DNA of 64,000 bases from assembly GCA_031552145.1 (NCBI GenBank), contig JAVBMV010000005.1, positions 186,001-250,000 on the forward strand, read 5' to 3'. Below the pieces are notes generated by a model. It ran no database searches, was not told where the DNA came from, and saw only the letters and a program-made list of their open reading frames with translations. The position numbers and the translations under genes are program-made. This document shows, piece by piece, positions 62,842-64,000 of this stretch. Positions within the stretch are counted from its first letter, which is position 1. Each line of letters begins with the position of its first letter. This DNA comes from JAVBMV01 sp031552145. Lineage in GTDB: Bacteria > Myxococcota > Myxococcia > Myxococcales > UBA5297.

Positions 62842-63432
62842 CTACTTTCCCTTGCGCAAGAGGGCGAGATAGCGGTTGGGCTGCCTGGGCGCATAGACCG
62901 CGCCCTGGCTCACGTAGCGCACATCCTCGACGGTGTAGATGGCGTTGGGGTTGAAGCGCTTCACCTGCCCCAGAATCTCGGGCAGCTCGCGCCGCGGGAT
63001 GGTGAGGAAGAGCAGCTTCACCGGCCCCTCCTCCCCTTCGCCGTCGATGGCCGTGACGAAGTGGCCCGCGCCGCGCAGATGGCCGACGAGCGCCGTCGCG
63101 TCGTGGCGCGTGATGATCCGCACCACCTGATTGCCCAGCGCGATCCGGCGCTCGATGAGCATGCCCACATAGGTGCCGGTGGCGAAGCCCGTGCCATAGG
63201 CGAGGATGTGGATGGGGCTCGTGAGGTTGCTCATCACCTGACTGATGGCGAGCAGCCAGATAGTCACCTCGAAGAAGCCGAGCACCGGCGCGATGCGCGT
63301 GTGGCCGCGCGAGACGAAGATGATCCGGAGCGTGCCGATCGAGACGTCGCAGATGCGCGCCAGGAAGATGAGGATCGGCAGGACCACCAGGGAGAGCAGG
63401 GCGGAGTCTTGGGGGAAGAGCGATGGGGGCAC
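62842..63432 (-). CDS. UPF0316/DUF2179 membrane protein
   Basis: The 196-residue protein has three hydrophobic segments (LSLVVLPILIFLARICDVSIG, VLGFFEVTIWLLAISQVMSN and ILAYGTGFATGTYVGMLIE) followed by a cytoplasmic DUF2179 domain (VVRIITRHDATALVGHLRGAG through PRRELPEILGQVKRFNPNA). The motif CDVSIGTLRIIFVSRG is typical of UPF0316. The family function is unknown. Its 3' end lies two bases from the sppA stop. It is divergent from lpxB. Confidence 0.9.
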   Translation of the reverse strand: MPPSLFPQDSALLSLVVLPILIFLARICDVSIGTLRIIFVSRGHTRIAPVLGFFEVTIWLLAISQVMSNLTSPIHILAYGTGFATGTYVGMLIERRIALGNQVVRIITRHDATALVGHLRGAGHFVTAIDGEGEEGPVKLLFLTIPRRELPEILGQVKRFNPNAIYTVEDVRYVSQGAVYAPRQPNRYLALLRKGK

Positions 63433-63480
63433 AGTGCTACATCTTTACCAACTGCATGCCTTGGGTGCAGTCTCTCGCCC

Positions 63481-64000
63481 ATGAGACAAGAGATCTTCAT
63501 CGTCGCGGGAGAGGCCTCGGGCGACCAGCACGCGGGAGCGCTCATGCGGGAGCTCGGCCGCATGAGGCCCGACCTACGCTTCTTCGGCATGGGTGGAGAG
63601 GCGATGCGCGCCGAGGGGCTCGAGGCGCTCTTCGACTCTTCGGAGATCTCGGTGATGGGCTTCACCGAGGTGCTCCCCAAGCTCTTCCGTATCTTCGGCG
63701 TGTTGCGCCAGCTGGCGCGCGCGGCGAAGGAGCGGCGCCCCGCGCTCGCCATTTTGGTCGACGTGCCCGACTTCAACCTGCGCCTGGCGAAGCGGCTCAA
63801 GAAGCTCGGGATCCCGGTCGTCTACTACATCAGCCCCATGCTCTGGGCCTCGCGCCCCGGGCGGGTGAAGCAGATCGCGGCGCGCGTCGATCGGATGCTC
63901 TGCATCCTCCCCTTCGAGGTGGAGTTCTACCGGGAGCATGGCGTCGAGGCGCGCTACGTGGGCAACCCGCTGCTCGACCAGATCCCGCAGCCGGGGCCAG
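63481..64000 (+). CDS. lpxB: Lipid-A-disaccharide synthase (partial, cut by window edge)
   Basis: LpxB (GT19) joins UDP-diacylglucosamine and lipid X in lipid A synthesis. The first 173 residues are present, starting MRQEIFIVAGEASGDQHAG, then FFGMGGEAMRAEG, VMGFTEVLPKL, PALAILVDVPDFNLRLAK and YYISPMLWASRPGRVKQIA, all typical. The gene runs off the right edge; about 200 residues are missing. It shows that the organism makes lipid A. Confidence 0.96.
   Translation, partial: MRQEIFIVAGEASGDQHAGALMRELGRMRPDLRFFGMGGEAMRAEGLEALFDSSEISVMGFTEVLPKLFRIFGVLRQLARAAKERRPALAILVDVPDFNLRLAKRLKKLGIPVVYYISPMLWASRPGRVKQIAARVDRMLCILPFEVEFYREHGVEARYVGNPLLDQIPQPGP

Overview
The window is GC-rich, gene-dense chromosomal DNA from a Gram-negative bacterium. 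Lipid A synthesis (LpxB at the right edge), outer-membrane beta-barrel proteins and many lipoprotein signal peptides show the double membrane. The best taxonomic clue is a gene order that matches the Nfs/Glt trans-envelope machinery of Myxococcus xanthus, together with AgmX/GltG-type TonB-like proteins and many cysteine-rich Dickkopf-like lipoproteins. I infer Myxococcota or a close deltaproteobacterial lineage; species and genus cannot be read from the sequence. I saw no rRNA, tRNA, CRISPR array, insertion sequence or intact prophage.

Layout. 1-7.7 kb: housekeeping genes, namely thiol peroxidase (cut by the window edge), alaS, a Cu/Zn superoxide dismutase, a MoxR-like ATPase with a damaged Walker A motif, an RDD membrane protein, and the coupled pair prmA-rsmE. 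7.75-8.63 kb: rplC (ribosomal protein L3) alone, with its own promoter, a terminator-like hairpin in its leader and a strong terminator. 8.86-21.4 kb: barrel, barrel, TPR, large TPR, TPR lipoprotein, small periplasmic protein, FHA-like/TonB-like inner-membrane protein, barrel (the order of nfsA-H), followed by a second copy of the TonB-like gene. 21.4-31.4 kb: mixed core genes (nitroreductase, mnmA, cysK, an SDR reductase, pgeF, a LysM protein, a GT2 glycosyltransferase, mreB) plus unknown lipoproteins. 31.5-40.07 kb: five start/stop-overlapping genes for predicted surface lipoproteins. 40.07-43.4 kb: hemE-hemF, a small proline-rich protein and a dgkA-like kinase.

43.5-48.2 kb is a visibly less GC-rich accessory segment. 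It holds a decayed di-haem peroxidase, a secreted protein ending in a self-cleaving S74 chaperone domain, a secreted protein with a Cys/His/His motif set, and two secreted proteins sharing an FSGxPNPT domain. These last three are my best candidate for an undescribed system. 48.2-57.8 kb is a minus-strand group of four envelope proteins (PEGA-like protein, CsgG/PEGA-like protein, a Cys-rich beta-propeller lipoprotein and a 1393-residue Ig-like-repeat lipoprotein). 58-64 kb carries a zinc-ribbon protein, clpX, an unusual SppA protease fused to a beta-barrel-like N-terminal half, a UPF0316/DUF2179 membrane protein and lpxB.

The common theme is cell-envelope construction: one trans-envelope machine, at least eight predicted surface lipoproteins and several peptidoglycan or outer-membrane functions, set among ordinary core genes. 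Functions come from motifs recognised by eye; no database search was run.
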